A stretch of DNA of 64,000 bases from Ilyonectria destructans (lineage: Eukaryota; Ascomycota; Sordariomycetes; Hypocreales; Nectriaceae): contig JAHEWK010000027.1 in assembly GCA_020740775.1 (NCBI GenBank), positions 248,001 through 312,000 of the forward strand. The letters are read 5' to 3'. Of this stretch, positions 22,421 to 32,545 are shown piece after piece. The notes below the pieces were generated by a model. The model was not told the origin of the DNA and made no database searches. It saw only the letters and a program-made list of their open reading frames with translations. The first letter of the stretch is position 1. Each line of letters begins with the position of its first letter. The translations under genes were made by a program, and so were the position numbers.

Positions 22421-24799
22421 GTACACCGATTGCCCGACACTTAATAAAACCAGGAGAATCCCGCTTTATAGATGACATCAGTTCCATAAAATAGCCCATC
22501 CAGCGCGTAGAAATGCGCCACTAGCCGCTTCACTTTTAGGAATTCCGTTATTGTTGGTCCCGGGAGACCCTAGCTACTAGCTCCGCTCGCTGCGTCGTGC
22601 TGACAGTTCAGCAGGAATCACGTCAGAGTCGTTGATTCAAACATTCCGTTTCCTTCTTCTCTGTCTCTCCGTAGACTTGGCATACTCTTTCTTGTTTACC
22701 TTTCCGATCTTCCGTTCAAAACCATCCATATTCGACGTGAGGAACAAATCTATGATCACGTAACCTAAATTTGTCCTGTTATGTCAACATCGCTTATAGA
22801 AGATTCTACTGTGACTTACGGACTATTGGCTTCTATGCGTCACGTCTGACGCTCTGGATAGTCAGCGATAATCCCTGGCAAGGAAGCGAGGGAGTATATC
22901 TTTGATAGCCGCCTTTGCAGTGACTCTGTATGAAGCAGGTTAGTATCCAATCTCGGTTTCTTATCGTTCTTTTCGCGCTGGGAGCCCTCCAACTCCTCGA
23001 AGGCCTCTTTCGAAAGCTGGTCGCACTCCTGCGAATCGTCTTAGTGCTGCTGTCACTGTGGCTGGTTGGGCAGTCTAACCCTATAATGAACGCCAATAGC
23101 ACTAGTTTCGAGTGGGTCAGACGAAATGCAAAGGGAAAGGTTAAGGAATTCCTCGCCAGCAGAGTGACTCGACTTGTGATCAACTACTTGCTGTCTTCCT
23201 CGAGAAAAGACAAAGCCGTGAATAGGGAGAAACATGATGGCTGAGCTAGACCAAGCGAGGCGCGAGGTTTAGCCATCCTCGCATCCAGTCAGAGTGCAGC
23301 GCAGGCGCGAACGGGCGCGAGAGCACACTCGGGTTCAGGTGTCAGAACCCACATCCAGCGTCATCGATTAAGCAGATGAACACCTGGCGGTCACCAAAAT
23401 CAGGACGCATAACATCAAACTACATCAATATTAGTAGTTAGTAATGAACACGATTGTGGCGGTATGCGCATAAGATTGTACTTGAACCTTTGAATAGCGT
23501 GGATTGATGCTCAACGAGCATCGATCTATGATAGTAGACGCTACTTAGCAAGAGCAGGAGGCTCCTTCCGAGCCGGACTTTCACTTGCGGGTATCGTGGC
23601 TGTCCCTAAGTATGATTTTGATCTTGGTTACATGATATAATTATTATAGGTGGTGCTTTTGATAGCAAGTAGCGGGCGCCAAGCCACTTAAATTATGAGA
23701 TTATTAAACTCCAGGGATGTAGAGACGAGGATCGGCAGATGAGCATGCTAAGAGCATCTACGACGGAAGTCCATCTTGCGTCTCTCTACTGAGATTATTG
23801 AAGATAGCTCATCTCACAGTCTCCCCTTGTCTATATATGGCTCTGAAATGGCAGGTTTGCATACTTACCTTAGTAAAGCCCCTGTCTTCATCCTGCAGCT
23901 GCCGAATTTAGCGCTAGTAACAATATGTTGACATGCCAGATGATGCCTTACTTATACTATAGGTTTGTCTCTACAGGCAACTCTCGACCTGGAATTGGGA
24001 AGGTTTTCAGAGGTGGAAAGTCTGTATCTGGATTTTTATAGCCGGAGGGGATCCCAGCTTGAGGCCAATCCTTGCGCTACCTGTGCTGTCCCATTGCCTG
24101 TTTGGCTCCGGGGGTGCTAGGAACTGCACGGCCAGATTATCGGTGTTGGCAAGCCTGGTGACTCCTTGGCTTCGACTGAACTTCCGCTTGCCAGAGGCTC
24201 GTTGCCTGTCTGATTTGCTTGCGAAACCTGATCATCTGGCTCCGGGTCGTGGTGTCGTGGCTCAGTTTGGGGATCCGCCCGAAGGCTAAATTCATAGCTG
24301 GGTTGCCGTCTTGTTCGTTCGCTGAGACATCGGCTACCGGTAGTTCTGATCTGGTGTCGGATGCGTCGTGACTGTGGGCTACAATGGCCTGTGCATCAGA
24401 TCAGATCACCTGCGCCTCTTTCCTGACTGTGTTCAGGAGGTCTGTTTGGTCTTTGGCCCTAGGAAGGTACCCCTCTTTTAGTAAGCTAATAAGGGAGCTA
24501 AAGAAAGTAGCTCTAAATATATTCACACCTTTTAGTCATTTAATATAATATCTTAGTAAAATCTTAAGCTAAAATATCATAATATGTGAGTGTTACTTTT
24601 ATATACTAACATATATAAAAGTACTTATTAAAAGGGGAGTTATATTAAATTACTACACACTCTTATTATTGCAAACCAGGTTGACTGTAGATCTACTTTA
24701 CTACCACAAGCTCATATTAGTCTCAGCACATATACTGAGGAGTAGAGTTAAGAATTTGTAATTAAAAAATTAATTACAGCCAGATTTTGCTTCTGATAT
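22421..24799. other. Mostly unannotated; one possible terminal exon
   Basis: Apart from the open frame listed at 22840-23040 I see no gene. 23.3-24.5 kb contains only short frames. 24480-24800 is strongly A/T-rich and may be promoter sequence for the 24913 gene or RIP-affected DNA. Confidence 0.45.
22840..23040 (-). CDS. Possible terminal exon or gene fragment, unknown product
   Basis: A 66-codon frame without an ATG start, reading DDSQECDQLSKEAFEELE and ending IADYPERQT. Composition is helical and charged and looks coding. A minus-strand TACTAAC branch-like motif followed by CATACAG lies inside it, which would instead suggest an intron ending there, so exon structure is unresolved. Upstream frames (for example 23053-23235) could supply a 5' exon but no convincing donor was found. 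Confidence 0.25.
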   Translation of the reverse strand, partial: DDSQECDQLSKEAFEELEGSQREKNDKKPRLDTNLLHTESLQRRLSKIYSLASLPGIIADYPERQT

Positions 24800-24800
24800 T
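24480..24800. repeat. A/T-rich block
   Basis: Long runs such as TATATAAAAGTAC and AATTAAAAAATTAATTA make this the most A/T-rich non-microsatellite stretch of the left half. It directly precedes the 24913 gene. It could be RIP-mutated repeat DNA or promoter sequence. Confidence 0.5.
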
Positions 24801-24807
24801 ATAAATA
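24800..24807 (+). promoter_or_regulatory. TATA-like box of the 341 aa gene
   Basis: TATAAATA about 110 bp upstream of the ATG at 24913. Confidence 0.4.
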
Positions 24808-24912
24808 TGAACATTGCTCTTAACCTCCTCCACACTGGCTCTAAGACAGCTAGATTTTTAACCTTCAGTGAAATCCATTCACATTTAGCCAACTATCAAC
24901 TACCTTGAGAGC

Positions 24913-25938
24913 ATGTCGAACGATATGAACACGAGTCTTACTGCCAGGAGGTTCGTTACCGACTATGAAATTATCAAATCAATCATGGAGAATCTCTCCG
25001 CTACAGACTCATCTCGATTTATGTACGCAGTTCGAGCTAAGATGTCAGGCTATATCAGAAACAAGTATATGTCTCCGATCAGAGACTTTCCAGAGATAAA
25101 AGACTGGCTTCTAAAAATGAAGCAAGCTGGGTTCACTGTAACTATGGTAGGCCGAGATCTCGAGACTCTTCGAAGAAGGATCATGTACCCATGGATCAAC
25201 CACAATCCGTCTGACTATCCGTTGCGAATATGGATAGCGGTAATACCGCCACTAGTCAAAAAAGAGACACCGCTACATACGCCAGTCAGCGCGTTCTCAG
25301 GGCGTGATTGCGTACACGAGACTGGAGCCCTCATCCCATGGGCAGATGCCCAGCCACAAATACTCCGCATACAAGGTGAACCATACATCGAGGGGAACAG
25401 CAACCACTTGCCTAATCCAGCTCGATGTGGACATGGAGAAGCTGGATATGGTATTCTGTCTACCGTTTTTGCGGTCCCGAATGATCATCTCACGCCTATA
25501 ACGGATATTAGGCATCATCATCCAGAGGTGTGCGCTGATTACGGCTGGTATAAGTGTACAACCAAGAACGACAATGGAATGATTGCAGTCTTTAATAAGA
25601 AATACTGCACAGTTGCAAATCCGCTTGCAGTGGAGATTAGAGAGGAGGAAGATTCATTTAATACGTTTGGGATGAGGTCTGATAGCGATGCCCATGTACG
25701 TGGGCATTGGCTGATCAATACAGGCCCATTCCCTGACTACCCTATACGCCAATGGGGTGTGGTGTACTACCGGGACGAGGAACCTGATGTTACGAAAGGC
25801 TTCCGAACATCATCTACAATGGTGTACGAACTACAGCATATGTTCGAGCATGAGGACGAAATGCATATAGTGATTCGGCTTAGACAGCCAAAGGGGGAGG
25901 TGTATAGCCGTGAATCGATTACAATCCCGTTTATGTAA
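24913..25938 (+). CDS. Hypothetical 341 aa protein with F-box-like N terminus
   Basis: An uninterrupted frame from ATG 24913 to the TAA at 25936-25938. Residues about 18-45 (YEIIKSIMENLSATDSSRFMYAV) resemble the helical F-box-like segment found at the start of many fungal hypothetical proteins, although the match is weak. The centre contains hydrophobic strands (YPLRIWIAVIPPL), and there are histidine- and cysteine-containing stretches around 165-215 (CGHGEAGYG, HHHPEVCADYGWYKC). No signal peptide and no membrane segment. No introns are needed. If the F-box reading is right, a role as a substrate adaptor of an SCF ubiquitin ligase is possible, but the C-terminal part gives no recognisable substrate-binding repeat. 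Nearby genes offer no functional hint. Confidence 0.7.
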   Translation: MSNDMNTSLTARRFVTDYEIIKSIMENLSATDSSRFMYAVRAKMSGYIRNKYMSPIRDFPEIKDWLLKMKQAGFTVTMVGRDLETLRRRIMYPWINHNPSDYPLRIWIAVIPPLVKKETPLHTPVSAFSGRDCVHETGALIPWADAQPQILRIQGEPYIEGNSNHLPNPARCGHGEAGYGILSTVFAVPNDHLTPITDIRHHHPEVCADYGWYKCTTKNDNGMIAVFNKKYCTVANPLAVEIREEEDSFNTFGMRSDSDAHVRGHWLINTGPFPDYPIRQWGVVYYRDEEPDVTKGFRTSSTMVYELQHMFEHEDEMHIVIRLRQPKGEVYSRESITIPFM

Positions 25939-27121
25939 TGGGGTCTGATTAGTTGATGGTTTAGTGTGCATCCCGCAATCCACACGAAGATGAAGAGGTT
26001 TCCATCTCTGGCAGTTCGGATTTCTTGGACGATCCGGGAGACGGCGCACAGGATCGAGGACACCCCTCGCATAAAACTACGTCCCCCCCCCCCCCCCCCG
26101 GGAATGTACGCAACGACTTCTTCGCCAGCCGACCCTCCGCCCTCATCACCACCAACGAATATGGTACCCTTGATTCCACCAGCGACTACTGCACCCTCAT
26201 TGCCACCGCCCAGCACTCCACCAGCGAGACCTCTCCTGGCGACGCCTCTCCCAAAAATACGCCGTCCGGGATTGGAGAGAACATCAGGTGAGAGACTGGG
26301 GCGGAGGAAACAGGTAGTTGGGACATTAGGAAACGGAAGACCAGGAATGAACTCCCGATTATCATTGGAAAAGAAAACGCTAGATGTCAAGTCGTAGAAG
26401 GTTATAACAGATGAATAATTGGCGGAGAGGAAGACGCGAGTCTAGACCAACAAATGAGCAAGGAAAACGAGGTACTGGGAGGTAAGGGGGCCCTAGTAGC
26501 CATCACAGTACTGATCGATGAGTTCTTTAATGCATATACACGTCAGCCTAGTATGGGTAAAGCGTAACCATAGTGACTATTTCTTGTACTAATCAATCAA
26601 ATCTAGGTCTGGGAATTCCCGCTGCAACTCATTCCGGAATCCCTCTATATTCGATCTGTCTTCCGTTATGAGATGAGTCCACTGAGTGTTCAAAAATGTT
26701 AAGACAACCATTTTTTTCAGAACTCTCAGGTAGCAGTCTTATTAGATCGTTTACACCGTCTTTTGTGAGTGCGGCAAGTTTCCTAGTACATATTAGCATT
26801 TTGCCTTTAGCTATCGTCACCTAGGGCCTACATTGGCTGCATGAGTAGTGTGATAGTGCTGATTGACGCAACTGGAGTTTAATGACAGCAGGGCTAGCCT
26901 GACATGCTAGCTACTACTTAAAGGAACCGCTCCTTCCTAGTCATTGGAAGGCACGCTTTTTCCCTTCTTGAATTTTTTGCCTTTGAGACTCAGTCAGTCA
27001 TACGTCGTGCCCATAGACAAGCTGTCGCAGCAGCTCTTATCATTGCCTTGACATTCCTTTTGCTCTATTACATTCTAAAGCACTTAATCAAGTGCTCCCA
27101 CCCTCATTCAAACCAACTTCC
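25939..27121. other. Non-coding with a 17-base C run; no supportable gene
   Basis: A run of 17 C residues lies at 26083-26099. Proline-rich frames through it on both strands are composition artefacts. 26400-27120 holds only short frames. Confidence 0.45.
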
Positions 27122-27975
27122 TCAGCTGGTCTCAGCTAAAGGCCCTCCTTCCAGCTCGAGCTGTAGGGTAACCCGGACTCTCTCTGTCTCCGGCCCTGTC
27201 CGCACTAAGTGCATCTCCCACCAACAAAATAGGATGCCGTAGCCAAACCTTTGAACGAGCTTGTTCCATTTTTGCCCTTGCATCAAATATCGGGTTAACG
27301 CTAGACGGCGCCGTCTTAACCCTGTTCTAGAAGGAGGTTGAAGAAGTTTGCGTCTTAGTTCCGCTTCAGCATTTTGCGGTTGGGGTGATTGTTGAATTGT
27401 AGACTCAAACCATCGTATAAATTTGACAGCAGTCATCGCATAGTAGAGACTCCCTCTTTGTTGTGATTGGCCTACTCGGTTCAGTTGGGAAATCAACTGA
27501 TGGCCGTTCGACTCGATAGCCCCGGTGCCGCCAGTGGGTCCGACATCTTCGTGAATATGAATTTCTCCGTGTCATTTGGGTCGCTGAGCCCTTCGACCTG
27601 AGACTCGGCGTCGCAGACAAATTCATCAAAGGATTGACGGATAAGCTTGACTCTAGACACCGCCTGCTCGGTTTGAATAGGATCAATATTTTGCCCCTTA
27701 GGTTGAGTGTGTTCGCCATCGTCTCCGGTTTCTCGGTCTGTCTGGTTCAGCTGTGAAATAAAGTGAAAGACTTTTTGTCTGGCTTGGAAAAGTCGTCTTT
27801 CATGAGGGGATGAGTTCTGCGCTAAAAGGAAGCCCAGTTGTGTTCTTAGTTCATCATGTGGAGCCAGGGCAATTTTTTTGATGAAGTCGGACATCCAGTT
27901 TTCCGGCGCACAGTGAGAAGTGGGCATCGCAGCAGGGCGAGTTGAGGATAACTGCACCGATGGTGTGAACCACAT
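27122..27975 (-). pseudogene. Hypothetical gene, frame-broken
   Basis: An ATG at 27975 (MWFTPSVQLSS) opens a helical, charged frame of about 155 codons reaching FIFTKMSDPLAAPG and stopping near 27493. A second frame starting just before that stop continues with similar quality (HQLISQLNRVGQSQQRGSLYY ... RFGYGILFCWWEMHLV) to 27122. No good GT-AG intron joins them, so a frameshift near 27530 is the simpler explanation; a missed intron remains possible. A TATA-like CAATATAAG lies about 90 bp upstream. No family is recognised. Confidence 0.4.
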
Positions 27976-28504
27976 TCTTTTCTTTCGAATGATTTCCAAA
28001 GAGAAACAAAAAGAAATATAAAATACTTTCAAGAGGTGGAAATTAATACTACCAACTTATATTGTAACTTTTTATCTTTTATTACATGTAAAAGAAAATG
28101 CTAATTGGCAAAGGATCAAATTCGAGCTTTAGGCTGTTATACAGGTGTATGGAGATTTTTGACATGTTACTGTACGAACCGTTGACAAACAGGCACGTTC
28201 CTCGGAAGCTGGGTCGTGGCGGGCAATGGCGAAGCTCACCTGCTTGCTATGTCTTAAGCAAATCGTAGCATAATTTAGGTTTTGTCTGTTTAGACGAACG
28301 CGGTCAACTTTTCCTCAGAGTTCCTCGTTTGACTGCCAACATACTTGCCAATGCCATCTCCCAAACAACTGTGGCAGCTTTGAGCAATCTTTTTCTCTAG
28401 CTTCTGCAACGCAAACGTTTCTTTCAAGCAAAGCTCAGCGAGGCCAATCATAACGTCGAATCTTCCCTTTATACGCCCTGATTACTCACCGGGTGGCACC
28501 GGGT

Positions 28505-28540
28505 GAGTGTGCGTGCGTGTGTGTGTGTGTGTGTGTGTGA
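28505..28540 (+). repeat. GT microsatellite
   Basis: GTGTGCGTGCGTGTGTG type run of dinucleotides, about 35 bp. Confidence 0.9.
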
Positions 28541-30706
28541 ATCCTACGAAGCTCGACTTAGCGCTCACTCGATACTAACCTGAAGTTTGTTTGATCGGTG
28601 TCATTTAGATAGTCATTTAGAAGAAGAACGGCCATGGCCCACAGATTCAAGACACCGCTTCACCGACGGCCTCTCAAATTCAAGTAAAGAGCAAGAAAGT
28701 GAGCATAAGGGGTGGGAGATAAGGGGTAAGAGAAATGGAGAGGGAATGGGGGAGGGATTTCCATCATGCATCCAGCCATCGCCCAACGCAAACACACACT
28801 GCCAGCAAATCGCCCAACACTAGAAAACGGCCCTTACCTAGTTTGAGTAACAGATCTTGTTAGTGCATCAATCCTTCCATGAGGCCGCTGTGGTGTATGG
28901 TGGAGAAGTAAAGAGCCCTTCATGACGGTTTCAAGCCTTCGTTGGGAAGAACCAACCTCTTGCCCTCGTGACCTCCTAGGCCATTTGACGTCGCTATTTG
29001 TAGACAACATCTCAATACTGACTTAGAACACCTTGAATCCTTCATGATTTGCATCGTCCATACTACTCCCGGTATTGTATGAAAGGCCGTCAGCAAGCAT
29101 CTCGGTGGCTTAGACGCTCTGGCGTTCCATACAACCGAGACCGTGTGCATCGTCCACGTCAACACATCGCTGTGTGTTAACAACTGAGCTCACTAGAGCG
29201 ACTCGTGTACAAGACACATCAATTGAGATTGTCATCTTCGTTTGCTCCTGCTCGAAACAGCTTGCACAAGCACTTGCCCTGTTAGCGCACAGCAACCCAT
29301 GTGGCTGACGCCGGCACTGTAAGCAGACGACTCGCCTGGATGGATGAGGGCTGCCAATGCGTACTCAGTGGTCGTTACCGGCGTGCATAGATAACCGCAG
29401 ACAGCTACATCGCGCACTGCTGGAAGCCCCCTTCCTTCATGGGACGAGACCACACCTCGTCGTGGACAGCGGATGCGCACATTGAGAGTTCAACTTTGAG
29501 AGCTCTGCTTCGCGACACAGCACTACTGTGTTTCTGCACCGCCGTTTATTATTCTGAGTTCACTTGAATCTCGATAAATGCAGGATGGAGCGAGCGGGCG
29601 CAGAAGAGCGCAGTGGATACGATCGAGACTGGCGGAAACCGGTGTCCTCGCCAGCGACCGTCCACGGATGTGAGTCTTAGCAACGCACTATCGTCTTCTA
29701 TTTCCGGGCGCTTGCCTCTCGTGTACAGCTAGGGTGCTGGTGATGCAGCGGATCCATGCAATCTCTAGCGACGAGCGCGGGGTGGGAACTGAGATCAGAG
29801 CCAGATTTGATGCACAGCTCACCAGGAGTTTCTGATGGCCCACACCCAAACTTTCATGTCTCCGCGTACACTTCAGGCTTATCCTGCATTATCCAGCGTG
29901 ATAGCCAGACTTATCATTGGAAAAGCAGTTAAGGTTACCTTGTAGTCGAATAAAGGGAAGAAGGCGCCCAGAAGCTAACGAGGATATTGTAAGTAGCGGA
30001 GCGTAGATACGGTATGGAGGAAGAAGAAGCAACGAACATACCTGAGCCGATATTTGGCGTGGAATTGTACAGCTGAATGACTGGTGCTACGAACTTACAT
30101 CATATTGTGTCGCGCTGATTGTCCTAAATAGCCACACCTCCGGAGATGGAGAAATCGCAACACCCAGCTATGTTCGCGACGAGATAGTCTTGATAGTACT
30201 TAGTTAGCCAACCAGTCAACCAATTTGTTTTCGTTCCGTCAGAAAAGACCTGATGATGGGGGAGAGAAGGGGATAGGCAGTTGTCATAGTTGCGCTACTC
30301 ACCAATGCGGGCCACACTTTGTTAGGAGCGAGGCGCAACAGCCGCAGAAGATTAGTGATTTAAAAAAAAAACCAAAAAAAACCCGAAGATCATGCCGCTT
30401 GCCGCGGAAAATCGACCACTCAGAGTATGTTGGTTATTAGAAGCGCCATTGCACGAACACAGCGCTGGGAAACCGGTAACAGAACACCTGCGTGGAACAT
30501 TAGCACCAAAGCGCCAGCAGAATATCATTTGAAGAGCTCGATAGCTCAACTTTGAACAAAACCTCTAAGCAGGAGGCGAAACAAGCTACCCTACCTACCT
30601 TTACAAAGGCAAAGTACAAACGCAAGCAGCGATCGGCCTAATGCACATAGACAGCAAGGCAGAGTTTTGGGATAACCCACGAAGCGCTGGCAGCGTCGAC
30701 CATGGG
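28541..30706. other. No supportable gene
   Basis: Frames of 60-90 codons only, on both strands, without domains or splice-joined extensions. Ends at the target duplication of the hAT element. Confidence 0.5.
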
Positions 30707-30714
30707 GCGCCAAG
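30707..30714 (+). repeat. hAT target-site duplication, left copy
   Basis: GCGCCAAG immediately precedes the left terminus CAGGCTTG; the identical octamer follows the right terminus at 39189-39196. Confidence 0.92.
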
Positions 30715-30836
30715 CAGGCTTGCAAACAAATAAATCAAATCAAATCGAGCCTCCAATTTGATTTGATTTGGATACAAAAATGTTCGATTTGATTTGATTT
30801 GATTTGATTTGATTTGAGTCGATTTGGATCTATTTG

Positions 30837-31052
30837 TGTAACGGGTCAGGCCCACTTGGCTGGCGGCTCTGCCGCCAAGCCCGAATTCTTCTCCACAGCG
30901 CCATCGAGTTGATTCTCGAATCTTCTATATTAAAGAAGATATAACGCGTCTTCACGCACCCAGTTTGTATTTAGATTCTTTCCTTTCTTCATCTTGAAAG
31001 TAAACAGCATAGGGACTAGTTAGTTGAATCAACTCACTAGAGGCCTTTCACA
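30837..31052 (+). repeat. 5' LTR (216 bp)
   Basis: Starts TGTAACGG, ends CCTTTCACA, and is identical by eye to 36236-36451. It contains a GGCGGC-TCT-GCCGCC hairpin near 30862-30876, TATA-like boxes at 30926-30933 and 30939-30944, and at 30991-31002 the segment complementary to the primer-binding site, the likely start of the R region. Confidence 0.95.
30926..30944 (+). promoter_or_regulatory. LTR core promoter (TATA-like boxes)
   Basis: TATATTAA and ATATAA lie about 50-65 bp upstream of the inferred transcript start at about 30991. The start is inferred from the self-priming complementarity rather than from transcript data. Confidence 0.5.
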
Positions 31053-31064
31053 TACTTTCAAGAT
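31053..31064 (+). promoter_or_regulatory. Self-complementary primer-binding site (Tf1-type)
   Basis: TACTTTCAAGAT directly follows the 5' LTR and is the exact reverse complement of ATCTTGAAAGTA at 30991-31002 inside the LTR. I see no match here to the usual TGG-starting tRNA 3' end complement. In Tf1 and related chromoviruses the 5' end of the mRNA folds back on such a site and primes minus-strand synthesis. Confidence 0.75.
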
Positions 31065-31225
31065 CACTTCAGAAATCTGCTGAAGTCCAGAAGTCAACGA
31101 CTCATCCCGAGTCCAGAAGTCAAAAAGTCAGCCGAAGCACCCGAAGCACCCAAAGCACCCGAAGCACCCGAAGCACCCGGAGTTAAGAAGTTAGAAGCAC
31201 CAGAAGCCACAAGCGAAGAAGAATA

Positions 31226-32545
31226 ATGGACCACTCAGACGGCATGACTCAGGGGGAAACCACTAGCCAGTCGGCTAGCGTACTCGAGCAACTCTTGAGC
31301 GAAGTCAGGCTTATGCGGTCCGAGAATATGGCCCTAAGAGAGGCAAATGAGGAAACGAAATTGAAGCTGTTAGCACTGGAAACGTCCATCCAGTCTATAC
31401 AGCCCACACCAGCGCCCACGCTGGCGCCAGAAGACAATAAGACAACCGCTGTTCCTGTCACTCCCAACACTACTACCAACCCTTCTATCACCGCCGATCC
31501 CGCCAATACGGTTATCACTTACAGTCCTCACCCGACCAAGCGCCCCAAGCTGCGAGATGTCCCGAAGTACAGTGGTGACAAGTCCCAGTGGCGTAGCTGG
31601 AAGTTGGAGACCGAAGGGAAGCTACGAGTCGACGGCGAAGCCCTCGGAGACGCAGAGGGCCACTTTATGTATGTCTTTATGAGCCTGGAAGGCAAGGCTA
31701 AAGACAATGTGACCACCTTTGTGGAGATGCAAATTGAGAAGAGGACGTTTAATGTGGCTGAACTGCTCAACCGCCTTGAACTGTTGTACGGAGAGAAGGA
31801 TCGTAAACAGAGAGCTACTCGCAACCTGCACTCGATTAAGCAAGGAGAAAACGAACCCTTTACTTCGTTCTACCCTCGTTTCGAGAAAGAGATCGCCAAC
31901 GCCAATGCCGAATATTGGCCAGATGACAGCAAGATTTCTTACCTCCAGGAGGCACTAAACGACAGAATGAAGGCCGCTCTTATAGGCTCTGATTCCGTCG
32001 CGATTAGCACCTACGTTGGGCTGGCAAAGAGGTGCGACTCGCTTAGCAGCCAGATGGAACTGTTAGGCCAGTGGAAGAAACCTCGCGGCAACACGAGGGG
32101 CTTGGACAACCACGGTAGTCAGAGCAGCCAGAGATCTCAGCAACAGCATGTCCAGCAGGCTGAGGTCAGAAGAGAGGACATGATGGAATGGGAGCCAACC
32201 CCACAAGCATCCACTCAAGTAAACGCTGGGCGCACCCGCGGCGGCAAGAACACGAATGGCTACCAGTCCAGGCGACCAGAGGATCAGGCTTTGCTCGGTA
32301 AGCGTGCCAAGTGGGTCGATCAGGATGAAATGGATGCACGCTACCGCGAAGGACGTTGTCTCCGTTGCGGAAGAGATAACTGCAGAATCGAACGCTGTCC
32401 ATTAGCCGCACCTATTCGGCCCGGGAGCGTAACCAGACGCACTCAAGTCAACGCCGCAGCCCCCTCGCGCCCCTCGGTTACCAACGCCGCGATCGTTGAA
32501 GAAGGCGAAGATGCCACTCTCCAGAGCGACGGAGATTCAGACTAG
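31226..32545 (+). CDS. gag: Gag polyprotein of the Ty3/Gypsy element
   Basis: 439 residues from ATG 31226 to the TAG at 32543-32545. An N-terminal coiled coil (about 15-50) and a Thr/Pro-rich linker precede the capsid-like retrotransposon gag domain (about 105-260, including WRSWKLETEGKL and FYPRFEKEIANANAEYWPDD). A nucleocapsid knuckle follows at residues 378-391: CLRCGRDNCRIERC, spaced C-X2-C-X4-C-X4-C, so cysteine stands where histidine is normal. The protein packages element RNA and forms virus-like particles. The stop codon is in the same frame as pol. The leader upstream (31130-31185) holds tandem GAAGCACCC 9-mers. Confidence 0.92.
   Translation: MDHSDGMTQGETTSQSASVLEQLLSEVRLMRSENMALREANEETKLKLLALETSIQSIQPTPAPTLAPEDNKTTAVPVTPNTTTNPSITADPANTVITYSPHPTKRPKLRDVPKYSGDKSQWRSWKLETEGKLRVDGEALGDAEGHFMYVFMSLEGKAKDNVTTFVEMQIEKRTFNVAELLNRLELLYGEKDRKQRATRNLHSIKQGENEPFTSFYPRFEKEIANANAEYWPDDSKISYLQEALNDRMKAALIGSDSVAISTYVGLAKRCDSLSSQMELLGQWKKPRGNTRGLDNHGSQSSQRSQQQHVQQAEVRREDMMEWEPTPQASTQVNAGRTRGGKNTNGYQSRRPEDQALLGKRAKWVDQDEMDARYREGRCLRCGRDNCRIERCPLAAPIRPGSVTRRTQVNAAAPSRPSVTNAAIVEEGEDATLQSDGDSD

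Noticed and set aside
25966..26397. Proline-rich 143-codon frame and opposing glycine-rich frame
   Set aside because: Both depend on reading through a 17-base C run, with no conserved feature on either side.
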